Assembly: GCF_001661595.2 (NCBI RefSeq)
Contig: NZ_LYPF02000030.1
Coordinates: 1-60,427, forward strand
DNA from: Crocinitomix algicola
GTDB lineage: Bacteria > Bacteroidota > Bacteroidia > Flavobacteriales_D > Crocinitomicaceae
Reading direction: 5' to 3'
DNA length: 60,427 nucleotides
A program made the position numbers and the translations under genes. Positions 35,586-45,135 of the stretch are shown one piece after another. Numbering within the stretch: the stretch's first letter is position 1; the number at the start of each line of letters is the position of its first letter. The notes under the pieces were generated by a model. It was not told the DNA's origin. It worked only from the letters and a program-made list of their open reading frames with translations, and did not search any database.

Positions 35586-37988
35586 CTAATTGTTTGTGAC
35601 GACACTGTCCTTGTGTGAGTAATGATAGATTAGTTCTTGACCACTATAATACATAACATCTGATTTATTGGTAAGTTTAAAGATGCCACTAGAAATCATT
35701 TCAATCTCGTCGAATGAAATATCGAAAACCTTGATTAAATTACGGTCATATAAATACCAGTCTGAATTGTTTTTAGCTTTGAAATAGGGAAAGTCATCAT
35801 CTGAAAGTGGAACTATACTATCCTGTTGAGTAAGGGCTATTTCATGATCTAAACTACTTAATATTTGCCTTGTGCCACTCATTCCTTCAAGAATGATGAA
35901 ATCTTTATTTGAAACAAAAAAATCACGGTATAAACCAATCCGTATAAATTGATTGTTTTTCTTTCTCTGATGTACGCTCCAAACAGGATTCTTTATTTTT
36001 ATGACAGGAGAACTTGCCATTAATTTAAATACTTCAGTTGAATGGATGATGAAATTGTCCAGTGAGTTAATCATCTCAAAAAAATCGCGATAGGTCATTA
36101 GCTCATTTCCTTCGTCGAAGTTTAAAGTGCCTGAAATTAGTTGCAATAAAAAATCGTTGTTGGGGCGATGCACATAGTGAAACTTGCCTTGCTCTCTTCC
36201 AAAGTGTGTGTGCCATTGAAATTCTTTGTTCAATATTGGGAAATGATCGTTGATGCTATAGTTCGTTTTTGAAAGTGCTAAATGTGGGTTGTCGATATAA
36301 TTTAAATTTCCATTAAAAGGTATTATCAATTCTTTATGCATCAGTTGAATGCTGTCAAAGCTTATTAGGTTTGCAGAATCCTTTTTACCAAAATTTAAAT
36401 GACTAAAATCTATCACGTTAAAAAGTTGAGGTTGAATGGTGTAATTTGGTATATGTTTGCTGCGGGCTCCATACTTCCCTGTAAGTTGGTCCTGAAATGT
36501 TAGTGAATTACTTTCTTCAATCCATATTTTTGAGTTTCTTTTTAGCCGGTTTTGTTGAATTGATTTTTTTAAAGGGTAAATCGTAGTGTCAACCACACTT
36601 TCCTCTTCTAGGTTATGCATCACAATTCGGTCTGCTAAATAATATTTTACAAGATTTCCTTTGCGAACTATTTCTTGACAATTTAATGGAGTAATTAGCC
36701 CTTTACTGTTTACCATTGCATAGCCCGCTGAACTCTTAAATTGTATTCCTCCATTAAGGCTGAGTGCGTAATCCATTCTTGGGTCGAGTACTTTAATTCC
36801 GTTTAATAAATAAGCTCCATATTTTTGATTTTTTTGGGTAATTACAAAATCATTCATGATCTGTAAATAATCAAACTCAATAGGAACTATAGTTTCACCT
36901 GAATTATTAACTAAGCCTCTCTGTTTTTTATCGGTCAGAATAAAGTGTTCTTGTATCGGTCGAATTGAAGTAAATTTAATTGGGACAATTATGGTGTTAC
37001 GTTGGTTGACAATGCCGAATAGACCTTCTTTCATAACGATAAAACGGTTTGAATTTGCGCAGGTTATATGTTCATACTCAAAAGGTAAAATAATTTGATT
37101 TTCACTATTAACTAAACCAATTCTATCCTTATTTTTAATTGCGAAAAATTTGGGAGTTGAATTTGTTGATGAGGACATGCCAATGCTCAGCGGAAAGATA
37201 TCGTTTCCATTGTAATTGAGAATCAAATTTAGATTGAAATCGTATAATTGAGCCTTTCCATTTTGATATACCTTTATAAGGTTAAATTCACTAATAAACA
37301 CCAATGAAGAGTCTGATTGAGGAATTTTTTTTCCGTTTTTAAGATAAAAAGTCTTCCTTTTGTTGTCATCCCAGGTTTCAATTATGAATTGATTAAATGA
37401 ACCGATAGAAGAAGCGTTACAATGAACAATTTTATCCGTTTTATCTATGAACTGAAATCCTAAAGCATTTTGGATATAAATTGTGTTTTTTAGATAAAAA
37501 GCTTCGATAAATTGAGGTTGATATAACCATTTAAAATCGGAGTCTAGAATACCCACACCATCAGTTGTTCTAATAATCAGATTGCTCCTCTTTGTATAAT
37601 CTTCATTTTTTTCAAACGATAAGAAATTGTTTATGAGTAATATTTGTTCGCCTTTATCATCAAGGATTTCTAACACCCTATCCTTTTCAGCCAAGAAATG
37701 ATCGTTATAGCTATTAATGGTGTTATAGATAGGTTTTGTTAACGGTTGAAGGTCCCTCGAAATAATACCCTTTTTACCTCGATGGGTATAAATCAAATTT
37801 GGGGTATTATAATGAAAATCGATATGGTCAATTTTTGCCCAATCGCTCAATCTGCTTCCACTTAAGTCGAATAATGCTTTATATCCTGAGGAATCTAATG
37901 GAACTCCATACTTTTGCGATGTTTGACCAATAGATTTAAAGGTTAAAGATAACCAAATTAGGACCAGCGCTTTTGAAATCGTTTTCAT
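35586..37988 (-). CDS. WG-repeat protein
   Basis: 800 residues with a signal peptide (ending KSIGQ). It contains repeats of the WG type: a block of roughly 35-40 residues with (Y/L)-G-(I/L)-V-(N/D) followed by a proline-led I-(V/L)-P strand, for example GLFGIVNQRNTIIVPIKF, RGLVNNSGETIVPIEFD and RIGLVNSENQIILPFEYE. Repeats fill ~40-470. The C-terminal third is less regular. Such proteins are surface or periplasmic scaffolds of unknown ligand. Its ATG follows the stop of the upstream lipoprotein gene with no spacer, so the pair is translationally coupled. Confidence 0.85.
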   Translation of the reverse strand: MKTISKALVLIWLSLTFKSIGQTSQKYGVPLDSSGYKALFDLSGSRLSDWAKIDHIDFHYNTPNLIYTHRGKKGIISRDLQPLTKPIYNTINSYNDHFLAEKDRVLEILDDKGEQILLINNFLSFEKNEDYTKRSNLIIRTTDGVGILDSDFKWLYQPQFIEAFYLKNTIYIQNALGFQFIDKTDKIVHCNASSIGSFNQFIIETWDDNKRKTFYLKNGKKIPQSDSSLVFISEFNLIKVYQNGKAQLYDFNLNLILNYNGNDIFPLSIGMSSSTNSTPKFFAIKNKDRIGLVNSENQIILPFEYEHITCANSNRFIVMKEGLFGIVNQRNTIIVPIKFTSIRPIQEHFILTDKKQRGLVNNSGETIVPIEFDYLQIMNDFVITQKNQKYGAYLLNGIKVLDPRMDYALSLNGGIQFKSSAGYAMVNSKGLITPLNCQEIVRKGNLVKYYLADRIVMHNLEEESVVDTTIYPLKKSIQQNRLKRNSKIWIEESNSLTFQDQLTGKYGARSKHIPNYTIQPQLFNVIDFSHLNFGKKDSANLISFDSIQLMHKELIIPFNGNLNYIDNPHLALSKTNYSINDHFPILNKEFQWHTHFGREQGKFHYVHRPNNDFLLQLISGTLNFDEGNELMTYRDFFEMINSLDNFIIHSTEVFKLMASSPVIKIKNPVWSVHQRKKNNQFIRIGLYRDFFVSNKDFIILEGMSGTRQILSSLDHEIALTQQDSIVPLSDDDFPYFKAKNNSDWYLYDRNLIKVFDISFDEIEMISSGIFKLTNKSDVMYYSGQELIYHYSHKDSVVTNN

Positions 37989-39383
37989 TTAATTACTCGC
38001 TAAACAGTCAACAAAATCCTTCTTGTTCATTATCGGTTGAGAACTTTCTTCAAAATGGATGTGAATTTTTTTCTCATTAGCCTTTAGTTGGTCTATCGCA
38101 TCATGGAACATTTCGCTATCCGCCGTAGCAACAGAACCATCTTCAAGTATTGCGATTATTGAGCTTTCAGAATAAGGATTGTATTTAAAATCGGGATATT
38201 CAGGCGAATAATATTTTATAGCAATTTGTTTATTATTAGTAATGTACCACCAGGACATTATTTTCTTTTTACAAGTTAAAACTATTGCTGCTGGAATTAA
38301 GGATAAATATTCAATTGTTCGATCGCAATTGTATATCCCCATTCGATTAACTCTGAAACCTCTGAGAATTTCAGCCTCTTTATTCGCGACTTTATTTGCT
38401 GCTTCCAGCGCTGCTAATCTCTTTTTGTATTCTCTGATACTTGCTTTGTACTCTTTCTTGACTTTGTCTAATTGTTTTCCTCGCCAGACTGGTGCAACAG
38501 AAAAGACTTGTTCTTCTTTATTATTTAAAGATTTATTCATCATTAGTAACTGGTAGTTACCACAGCTATCGGTAGGAACGATATTTATTTTGTCATATTC
38601 ATTTCTAACAGTTAAGAATCGTTCTCTTTCTTCCTCGGGTTTTGTTAAAACCCACATTGCCCCAGAAAAAAGAGAATGGTTAAAATTATTGGGAAGGTTA
38701 AGATCAAAATACTCCTCATTTGGGTTAAAGACTCTGGGTTCGGCAAAGCACTCTAAAGCAGCATTTTCTTGATCCTGTCTAATGTCGGTGAGAGCATCTT
38801 TTTTTGCCTGATTAATTTTTGGCTTTTCGTGAGGTAATAATTCCCACTGTTTCTTTTCTTCGTTCATATAAAAATGATCGAAATGACCATTGCGATAGGA
38901 GCCGAGTTGAACGCTTATTTCTTTACCTGGCTTGAGAGCTAACTCTTCGTGATCAGCATATGCACGTATTTCAAACATCCCCGCTGTTTCAAAATCACTG
39001 CCGTTATAATCCATCTTGATACCAGTGAGTATAATGTCGACAATATCATGCATCTCACGATAATGAATTTTAATATTCTTTGAATCAAATTTAGAAGGAT
39101 CTATTTTAAATGCATCTGGTGGAATGTTGATGGTAGTGCCTGATGGCATTCTTGTGTTTAAACCTCTGTTTGAATTGTAATTAAGAATTTCATACGGTAC
39201 ATCGATATCTTTGAACGGTTTAGCGATAACACTCTCTTGTTCATAAGCTAAGGTTTGACGTGTAAATACAATGTCAGAAGGTTCTGCCTCGGAATGGGAT
39301 GTTTGTTTTTCATTTACTTGAGTAGTACAGCTCCAAAATAAAAGAAAAAATAATCCATAAATTTGGGTTTTTCTAATTTGCAT
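37989..39383 (-). CDS. Large predicted lipoprotein coupled to the WG-repeat protein
   Basis: 464 residues from the ATG at 39383, which gives a proper signal with lipobox LLFWSC; the longer frame to 39461 adds an implausible leader. A mid-N-terminal region contains a PSGTTINIPPDAF strand resembling beta-domains of other Bacteroidetes lipoproteins. Further on is a coiled-coil-like region (VKKEYKASIREYKKRLAALEA) and a C-terminal ~80 residues with repeated acidic strands. Function unknown. It is probably anchored in the outer membrane and works with the WG-repeat protein it precedes. Confidence 0.75.
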   Translation of the reverse strand: MQIRKTQIYGLFFLLFWSCTTQVNEKQTSHSEAEPSDIVFTRQTLAYEQESVIAKPFKDIDVPYEILNYNSNRGLNTRMPSGTTINIPPDAFKIDPSKFDSKNIKIHYREMHDIVDIILTGIKMDYNGSDFETAGMFEIRAYADHEELALKPGKEISVQLGSYRNGHFDHFYMNEEKKQWELLPHEKPKINQAKKDALTDIRQDQENAALECFAEPRVFNPNEEYFDLNLPNNFNHSLFSGAMWVLTKPEEERERFLTVRNEYDKINIVPTDSCGNYQLLMMNKSLNNKEEQVFSVAPVWRGKQLDKVKKEYKASIREYKKRLAALEAANKVANKEAEILRGFRVNRMGIYNCDRTIEYLSLIPAAIVLTCKKKIMSWWYITNNKQIAIKYYSPEYPDFKYNPYSESSIIAILEDGSVATADSEMFHDAIDQLKANEKKIHIHFEESSQPIMNKKDFVDCLASN

Positions 39384-39531
39384 ACTTTTAGAAAAAATGT
39401 ATCGGTAATAGAAAAGTAACCAAAAAATATCAAACAAAGTGAAAATAGAAGCTTTAACCAATCAAAATTCTAAAATCCATTGTTTTTGGAGATTTAATGA
39501 GGTGACGAGGTTAGTCGTCCAATTAAATTAA

Positions 39532-39762
39532 CTAAGCGGTCTTTTTGCCTTTATTTTTTCCATCTAGCCATTTACCTCCTTTAACTTGACCTAGATATGT
39601 TACAGTTTTGCTACGACCATATTGCTCCATAGCTAACTCTACTTCTGCCATGCTTTCTCTTCTTATTTTAACTGGAGAATTGTTCCCCTTTGTTTTAAGT
39701 TCAATGTAAAACCCCTCTTTTAGTTCGGCTTGTTTAGTCGCCGGTCTTCCTTTCCTTTTCAT
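39532..39762 (-). CDS. Small basic protein with an AT-hook-like N terminus
   Basis: 76 residues, strongly basic. It starts MKRKGRPATKQAELKEGFYIEL; the K-R-K-G-R-P core is an AT-hook-type motif that binds the DNA minor groove in other proteins. Mid-protein are SPVKIRRESMAEVELAMEQYG and GGKWLDGKNKGKK. It looks like a short conserved Flavobacteriales protein, perhaps nucleoid or RNA associated. It has its own spacer on both sides. Function is inferred only from composition. Confidence 0.75.
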   Translation of the reverse strand: MKRKGRPATKQAELKEGFYIELKTKGNNSPVKIRRESMAEVELAMEQYGRSKTVTYLGQVKGGKWLDGKNKGKKTA

Positions 39763-39941
39763 CTAATAATTTTGACCTAATTTAATGGAAATCTGTTAAA
39801 AATGAAGGATTTTAGGAGAAAATCTATATTTAGGATGATTTTTTGTTAAAAATTATGCGACATTTCTTTGAGGTATCAAAAATTACTTGAATTTAAAACA
39901 GTCCATAGAAAAACCTTATATTAGGGGGAATTCTTGAACAA

Positions 39942-40352
39942 ATGTCTAAGAAAAGTAAGCGAAAATTTAAGTTTATTTGGCAAAATATTATACTCCCATT
40001 TACGGTTTTAGTGGGATTGTTTTTGTCAATTTTCTACCTTACAACCATCATTTCTGGTGTTGGTTACAAATCGGTTATGTTTGCTTTGATTCTAATGTTT
40101 TCTTTCTTAATTGGCTGCTCACATGTACTGATTTACTTTCTGAGGAGAGCTTATGAAAATGAATTTTCAAAAGAAATTCGGAAGAAAAAACGTAGACTCG
40201 AACTTTTCAGAAATACCGTAAATTATATGACACCATTTGTGTTATTAGCCATGCTTTATCATTTTTGGCAAAGGGATTGGTTTTCGGCTTGCGTCATTGT
40301 GCTGGTTTTACTTTTTGATCGGATGCATGAGTTGATTCGTGTGAATAAATAA
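39942..40352 (+). CDS. Hypothetical small membrane protein
   Basis: 136 residues with about four hydrophobic segments (~18-40, ~44-68, ~94-112 and ~115-131) separated by a basic loop (KEIRKKKRRLELF). No family is recognised. It is 34 bp upstream of the DUF4199 gene, in the same direction, so the two and the following barrel gene may be one operon. Confidence 0.65.
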   Translation: MSKKSKRKFKFIWQNIILPFTVLVGLFLSIFYLTTIISGVGYKSVMFALILMFSFLIGCSHVLIYFLRRAYENEFSKEIRKKKRRLELFRNTVNYMTPFVLLAMLYHFWQRDWFSACVIVLVLLFDRMHELIRVNK

Positions 40353-40386
40353 CCTATATTCGGACAAACTATTAAATCCTACAGAA

Positions 40387-40866
40387 ATGAAATCGATCAA
40401 ATTAGAGTTAAAATGGGCGGTGATTTTTATAGTAATGATGTTGACTTGGATGCTCATGGAAAGGGTATTAGGTTTTCATGACGAACGAATAGAATTACAT
40501 CCCGTAATTACTAACTTCGTCGCAATTCCGGCAATTTTAGTTTACATATTGGCACTAAGAGATAAACGAAAGAGACATTATCCCAATAAAATGACATATT
40601 GGAATGGATTTAAAACCGGTTTAATCATTACTGCGATTGTGACAGTTTTCAGTCCGTTAATGCAGTATATAACCAGCGCTGTTATTTCACCTGATTATTT
40701 TGAGAATGTAATTGCTTATTCAACAGCCAACGACCTGATGCCAGAAGAGGATGCTCGAGCCTATTTCAATATGGAAAGTTATATCGTACAAACAGTTATG
40801 TTTACACCAATAATGGGGGTGTTTACGAGCGCATTAGTTGCCTTATTTTTTATTCGGAAAAATTAA
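40387..40866 (+). CDS. DUF4199 domain-containing membrane protein
   Basis: 159 residues with four predicted membrane helices. The pattern (N-terminal TWMLMERVLGFHDERIE, a central YWNGFKTGLIITAI and a C-terminal FTPIMGVFTSALVALF helix) is the DUF4199 layout common in Bacteroidetes. Function is unknown. It lies 34 bp after the previous membrane gene. Confidence 0.85.
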   Translation: MKSIKLELKWAVIFIVMMLTWMLMERVLGFHDERIELHPVITNFVAIPAILVYILALRDKRKRHYPNKMTYWNGFKTGLIITAIVTVFSPLMQYITSAVISPDYFENVIAYSTANDLMPEEDARAYFNMESYIVQTVMFTPIMGVFTSALVALFFIRKN

Positions 40867-40908
40867 TTTATGGAATTTTAGGTGGTTAAACATCTCACGA
40901 ATAAAAAG

Positions 40909-41859
40909 ATGAAATATTTATTACTGTTAAGTACTTTACTATTTGTTGGGTTTTTAAAAGCGAATTCTATAAACAAATTCGTTGGTAACACTGGGTTTGA
41001 ATTGATCACAGGACGAGAGGCAAAGGATGGTGAATACGAACAAGAACGAATCCGTTATCACTTACTTTATGTTGAGCATTTATTGCGAAGTGTTCCAACA
41101 AATCATTTACAGTTTTTTCAAAAAATAAGAAGGAGCAAAATGTTGGATTTATTGCATGAATATGCGCATGCAGGTCAATTCCCTCAAAATACGAAAGTCA
41201 AAAATGAAAGACGCCCTTGTTTTATTGATGAAAATAATCAAGTTTGCGCGGTTGGATATCTTGTAGTGAACACGGAAGGTTGGGAGCAGGCTAACAGGAT
41301 AAATTCTCAGTTCCAATACGATTATATACATGATATGGATGAAAATTTAATTTCACAATGGGCGGAAAAGAATGGATTAACTCTTGAAGAATGTGCGATG
41401 ATACAGCCAACCTATGAATGGGTGCCGTTTTATACCAAATCCTTAAATTTATCAGTTGGTAGTGCGTATCGCTTTACAAAAGATATTTATTCAACAGTTT
41501 CATTATCCTACTCGTTCAACACAGCATTTAAAAGAAATTTTAAATCTAATATTGGACTAGTTTTTTCATCATTAAAGGAGAAAAATTATGCCTTAATGGC
41601 CTTTTATGAAAAAGCCGTTTATACATGGAGAGGGATTAGGGGGTATATTGGTGTAGGTGGCGAGTACTACGGAATTGAAGGTCAATTTGGGTACAATTTA
41701 GTACCAAACACGGCATTGGTTTATCAATATGCAAGAGGAAGGAGTGTTTTTGAAGCTAGAATGTCGTACGGACATCATGTTAATTTGAGTAATTCTTTTG
41801 ACTATAAAGTAGGGAGAAATGAAATTGGCGTTTCGGTTGGTTTAGGATTCCGATTGTAA
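40909..41859 (+). CDS. Secreted protein with conserved N-terminal domain and C-terminal beta-barrel-like part
   Basis: About 316 residues from the ATG at 40909 (signal peptide MKYLLLLSTLLFVGFLKANS); a GTG at 40882 would only add a charged leader. The N-terminal half contains LLHEYAHAGQFPQN, then RPCFIDENNQVCAVGYL and LTLEECAMIQPTYEW, a conserved Bacteroidetes block of unknown function. The C-terminal half is a run of amphipathic strands ending in an aromatic-rich tail (GVSVGLGFRL), suggesting outer-membrane insertion. It follows the DUF4199 gene by 42 bp. Confidence 0.75.
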   Translation: MKYLLLLSTLLFVGFLKANSINKFVGNTGFELITGREAKDGEYEQERIRYHLLYVEHLLRSVPTNHLQFFQKIRRSKMLDLLHEYAHAGQFPQNTKVKNERRPCFIDENNQVCAVGYLVVNTEGWEQANRINSQFQYDYIHDMDENLISQWAEKNGLTLEECAMIQPTYEWVPFYTKSLNLSVGSAYRFTKDIYSTVSLSYSFNTAFKRNFKSNIGLVFSSLKEKNYALMAFYEKAVYTWRGIRGYIGVGGEYYGIEGQFGYNLVPNTALVYQYARGRSVFEARMSYGHHVNLSNSFDYKVGRNEIGVSVGLGFRL

Positions 41860-41904
41860 TTAAAATTTTAACAAGTTGATAACAGTGAAATGATGAATCT
41901 TTTC

Positions 41905-41912
41905 TAAATTTG
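41905..41912 (+). promoter_or_regulatory. Candidate -7 promoter element of the metal operon
   Basis: TAAATTTG fits TAnnTTTG and ends only 4 bp before the ATG at 41917. The nearest TTG (41876-41878) is 26 bp upstream, longer than the usual 17-23. If real, the transcript would be almost leaderless. Confidence 0.35.
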
Positions 41913-41916
41913 TTTT

Positions 41917-42375
41917 ATGCTACGTTTGAAAGCGATATTTTTATTTTGCTTATTCTCAGTGACAACATTCGGGAATACTGTAGCTGTCCATTTTTGTAAA
42001 GGAGAGATCACCGATTTAGCTTTGTTCGGAGAAATACACTGCTGTTGTGAAATGATTCAAATGGTAAATGAGCAGGAAAAATCATGTCACGAAAAGGCGG
42101 ACGATGGATGCCATGATGAAAAAGAGAGTAGTTCTGAATTAAAGGATTTTGAAAAAGGGACTAAGAATTGTTGTGATACTGAAACCGTTCAATTTTCCGG
42201 TGAAAATCAATTGACGATTACCAAATCCATTGCTATACCAACAGCTATCTTAATCCTCAATTATAACCTTTACTTTTTTCAGGATTTAAGAACACATTCA
42301 ACGGTTGAGCCTACCTATCAACCACCTCTTATACCACGGGACATACCCGTTCTAATTCAATCTTTTTTAATTTGA
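41917..42375 (+). CDS. Cys/His-rich secreted protein (HYC_CC_PP-like)
   Basis: 152 residues. It has a signal peptide, then VHFCKGEITDLALFG, a CCCEM cluster, CHEKADDGCHDE, a NCCDTE pair, and a C-terminal PTYQPPLIPRDIPV proline-rich end. The Cys-Cys and proline pattern matches the small HYC_CC_PP family from memory. It is immediately upstream of a TonB-dependent receptor and a heavy-metal-binding protein, so I infer periplasmic binding of copper or a similar soft metal. Confidence 0.82.
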   Translation: MLRLKAIFLFCLFSVTTFGNTVAVHFCKGEITDLALFGEIHCCCEMIQMVNEQEKSCHEKADDGCHDEKESSSELKDFEKGTKNCCDTETVQFSGENQLTITKSIAIPTAILILNYNLYFFQDLRTHSTVEPTYQPPLIPRDIPVLIQSFLI

Positions 42376-42432
42376 TACCCTTTCCTTTTTAGAGAAAGTT
42401 AACGAGTATAATCAAATTTTAAAAGTAAAATC

Positions 42433-44655
42433 ATGATCTATAAAATAGGGCTGGGGCTATGCTTAATATTAGCAGTTCCAATTTTTGCCCAAGAATCAAA
42501 AATAATAAAAGGAAAGGTGGTCACCTCACCAAAAAAAGGAGAAGTTTCAGGAGTTCCTGGAGTAAAATTAAAATGGGTAAAAGATGCAAATCTGGGCTTA
42601 TCAGATGTTGATGGAAATTTTAAAATCAATGTCAATCAATTACCAGATACGCTAATCATCAGTTATACAGGTTACAATACCATTTATTATGAAATTAAAG
42701 ATACGAATGAAGTTTATACCTTTAATTTAAAAGAAGGCTTAGTTTTGGATGGTGTCGAAGTTGTTGCGAAAAATGTAGGTAAGCATATCGATTTAATGGA
42801 TCCAAGACATGTTGAAACTATTGGTACGGGAGAGCTCCGTAAAGCTGCTTGCTGTAATTTGTCGGAGTCCTTTGAAACCAATGCTTCAGTAGACGTAAAT
42901 ATGACAGATGCCGTTTCTGGAGCAAAGAAAATCCAAATGCTAGGTTTAGATGGTGTTTATACCCAACTGCAATGGGAAAATATCCCGCTTGTTAGAGGAT
43001 TGTCGACTTCTTATGGGCTTAACTTTACACCGGGAACGTGGATTGAATCTATTCAAATAACTAAAGGTACAGGTTCCGTTTTAAATGGATATGAGTCGAT
43101 GGCCGGAATGATTAATTTGGAACTAAAAAAACCAAATGAATCTGAATTGCTCTATGTTAATATGTATGGGAATAAGTTTGGAAGGATGGAGTTAAATCTT
43201 CATGGTGCGCAAGTACTTAACCCCAAATGGTCGACAATGACTTTTGCTCATGTTGCACATCAGTCTTTTGAGTCAGATGTCAATAAAGATGGTTTTAGAG
43301 ATATGCCCATTGGAACATTAGGGGCTTTCATGCATCGGTGGAATTTTGAAGGTGAAAATTCTGAAGCCAAATTTGGTATAAAAGCTACCTATGCCGATAA
43401 AGAAGGGGGACAAATTGGAAGTTCTAATTTTGACGTTAGCAATCCAAAATGGAATGCATCATTCAATACCGAGCATATTGAGTTGTTCGCTAAAAATGGT
43501 TATTTCTTAAAAAATCGACCTGCTGGTAGTTTGGGTTTAATTGCACAAGCCAAGTACCACCATATGAATAACCAATTTGGGAATTCAGAATACGACGGAA
43601 CGCAAAAGAAAATTTACCTAAACACAATTTATGGTGACATCATTGGTAATACGAACCATAATATCAAAACTGGAGCCAGTTTCATTCTTGATGATTATAC
43701 ACAACGATATAATGACTCTGTATTTCTTAAAACCGAAATCGTACCGGGAGCATATTTAGAATATACCTATAATAGGTTGGATAAATTTATTTTAGTGGCC
43801 GGGTTTAGAGGGGACTATCATAACCTTTATGGACCATTGATTACACCACGAATGCATGCTAAATGGAATATTAACCAAAGAAATGCAATTCGAATTAGTG
43901 TTGGACGTGGATATCGTGTGCCAAATCCTTTCGCCGATTATAACGGATATATGGCCAGTAATCGTCAATGGATTGTAAATCCTAATATCGTACCAGAAGA
44001 TGGTGTTTCAGCGGGAATTACTTATACTCAAAAATTCATCATGTTTGATAATGCCGCTAGTTTTACAACTGATTACTTTTACACGCACTTTTTTAATCAA
44101 TTATTAGTGGATTTGGATGTGGCTCCAAATGAAATTCATGTTTACAATACTAATGAGACGTCATTTGCACATAGTTTTCAGGCAGAATTGTCCGTTGAGC
44201 CATTGAAAGGGTTTGAATTAAGAAGCGCTTTTAAATACTATGATGTTCGTGCAAGTTTTAACGGCGAATTACAACAAAAAGCTTTCGTACCTAAATACCG
44301 CGTTTTATTGAACGCGGGTTACGAGACAAGAAATAAAAAATGGAGTTTTGATTTAACGGGAAATTGGGTTGGCCAAAAAAGGTTGCCATCTTTGTCGCCT
44401 AATCCTATAGAACATCAAAGAGAACTCATTTCAAAAGCCTACTGGCTCGTTAATTCACAAATCACATACAACTTTAGACGGTTTAGTATTTACCTAGGGG
44501 GTGAAAACTTGCTGAATATAATTCAAGAAGATGCAATCATTGCGGCAAATGATCCGTTTGGTAATTACTTTGATGCTACTCAAATATGGGCGCCTATTAG
44601 TGGAGTAAATATTTATGCTGGAATACATTTTGCAATAAAACAAAAGAAAAAATAA
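42433..44655 (+). CDS. TonB-dependent receptor with N-terminal carboxypeptidase-like domain (metal operon)
   Basis: 740 residues: signal peptide, a carboxypeptidase-regulatory-like beta-sandwich (~20-105), the plug domain (~115-235) and a 22-strand barrel. The plug has an unusual Cys pair in KAACCNLSESFETN and the motif GAKKIQMLGLDGVYTQLQWEN, which are hallmarks of the receptor subgroup found with HMA and CC-rich proteins. It lies between the Cys-rich protein (57 bp) and the HMA protein (17 bp). It is predicted to bring in or bind a metal-loaded ligand at the outer membrane; copper is the best guess. Confidence 0.9.
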   Translation: MIYKIGLGLCLILAVPIFAQESKIIKGKVVTSPKKGEVSGVPGVKLKWVKDANLGLSDVDGNFKINVNQLPDTLIISYTGYNTIYYEIKDTNEVYTFNLKEGLVLDGVEVVAKNVGKHIDLMDPRHVETIGTGELRKAACCNLSESFETNASVDVNMTDAVSGAKKIQMLGLDGVYTQLQWENIPLVRGLSTSYGLNFTPGTWIESIQITKGTGSVLNGYESMAGMINLELKKPNESELLYVNMYGNKFGRMELNLHGAQVLNPKWSTMTFAHVAHQSFESDVNKDGFRDMPIGTLGAFMHRWNFEGENSEAKFGIKATYADKEGGQIGSSNFDVSNPKWNASFNTEHIELFAKNGYFLKNRPAGSLGLIAQAKYHHMNNQFGNSEYDGTQKKIYLNTIYGDIIGNTNHNIKTGASFILDDYTQRYNDSVFLKTEIVPGAYLEYTYNRLDKFILVAGFRGDYHNLYGPLITPRMHAKWNINQRNAIRISVGRGYRVPNPFADYNGYMASNRQWIVNPNIVPEDGVSAGITYTQKFIMFDNAASFTTDYFYTHFFNQLLVDLDVAPNEIHVYNTNETSFAHSFQAELSVEPLKGFELRSAFKYYDVRASFNGELQQKAFVPKYRVLLNAGYETRNKKWSFDLTGNWVGQKRLPSLSPNPIEHQRELISKAYWLVNSQITYNFRRFSIYLGGENLLNIIQEDAIIAANDPFGNYFDATQIWAPISGVNIYAGIHFAIKQKKK

Positions 44656-44672
44656 TAATAATCAATCTAAAA

Positions 44673-45038
44673 ATGAAAACAATGAAAAATTTAGGAATTT
44701 TAATCGTGTTATTTGCACTGACATCATTCACTTTTAACACATCAAATGATAGTAAAGGAGTGAAAACAATTAAAGTATTAACGAGTGCGGTGTGTGGAGA
44801 GTGTAAGGAAAGAATAGAAAAAGAGTTAAATTACACCAAGGGGGTTGTTTTTGCAGAATTAGATCTTGAGACAAAGGAGGTGACTGTTAAATATAAAACG
44901 AAACATTTATCGGAAAAACAAGTGAAAGAGGTGATTGCGGGTATCGGTTATGATGCTGGAGAAACGAAACGAAACGAAGAAGCCTTTAATAAGTTGCCGA
45001 AATGTTGTCAGTCTGCAGGACACTGCAGCAGGGATTAA
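44673..45038 (+). CDS. Heavy-metal-associated (HMA) domain protein
   Basis: 121 residues with a signal peptide (ending TFNTS). The HMA fold has LTSAVCGECKERIEKEL, whose CxxC is the copper-type ligand pair, then GVVFAELDLETKEVTVKY and the second helix KQVKEVIAGIGYDA. A Cys-rich tail (LPKCCQSAGHC) adds further ligands. It is the last gene of the operon and is followed by a terminator. It is a probable periplasmic metallochaperone. Confidence 0.9.
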   Translation: MKTMKNLGILIVLFALTSFTFNTSNDSKGVKTIKVLTSAVCGECKERIEKELNYTKGVVFAELDLETKEVTVKYKTKHLSEKQVKEVIAGIGYDAGETKRNEEAFNKLPKCCQSAGHCSRD

Positions 45039-45060
45039 TTGATGCATTAACAAAAGAATC

Positions 45061-45091
45061 AAGCTATCGTGAAACACGGTAGCTTTTTTTA
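45061..45091 (+). terminator. Terminator of the metal operon
   Basis: AGCTATCGTG pairs with CACGGTAGCT around a GAAA loop-like turn and is followed by seven T. It also shows that the next gene starts beyond it, at 45136. Confidence 0.85.
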
Positions 45092-45135
45092 TGCCGCGCT
45101 TTGTTTTATTACGTATTTTTAACCAAAATAGGATA

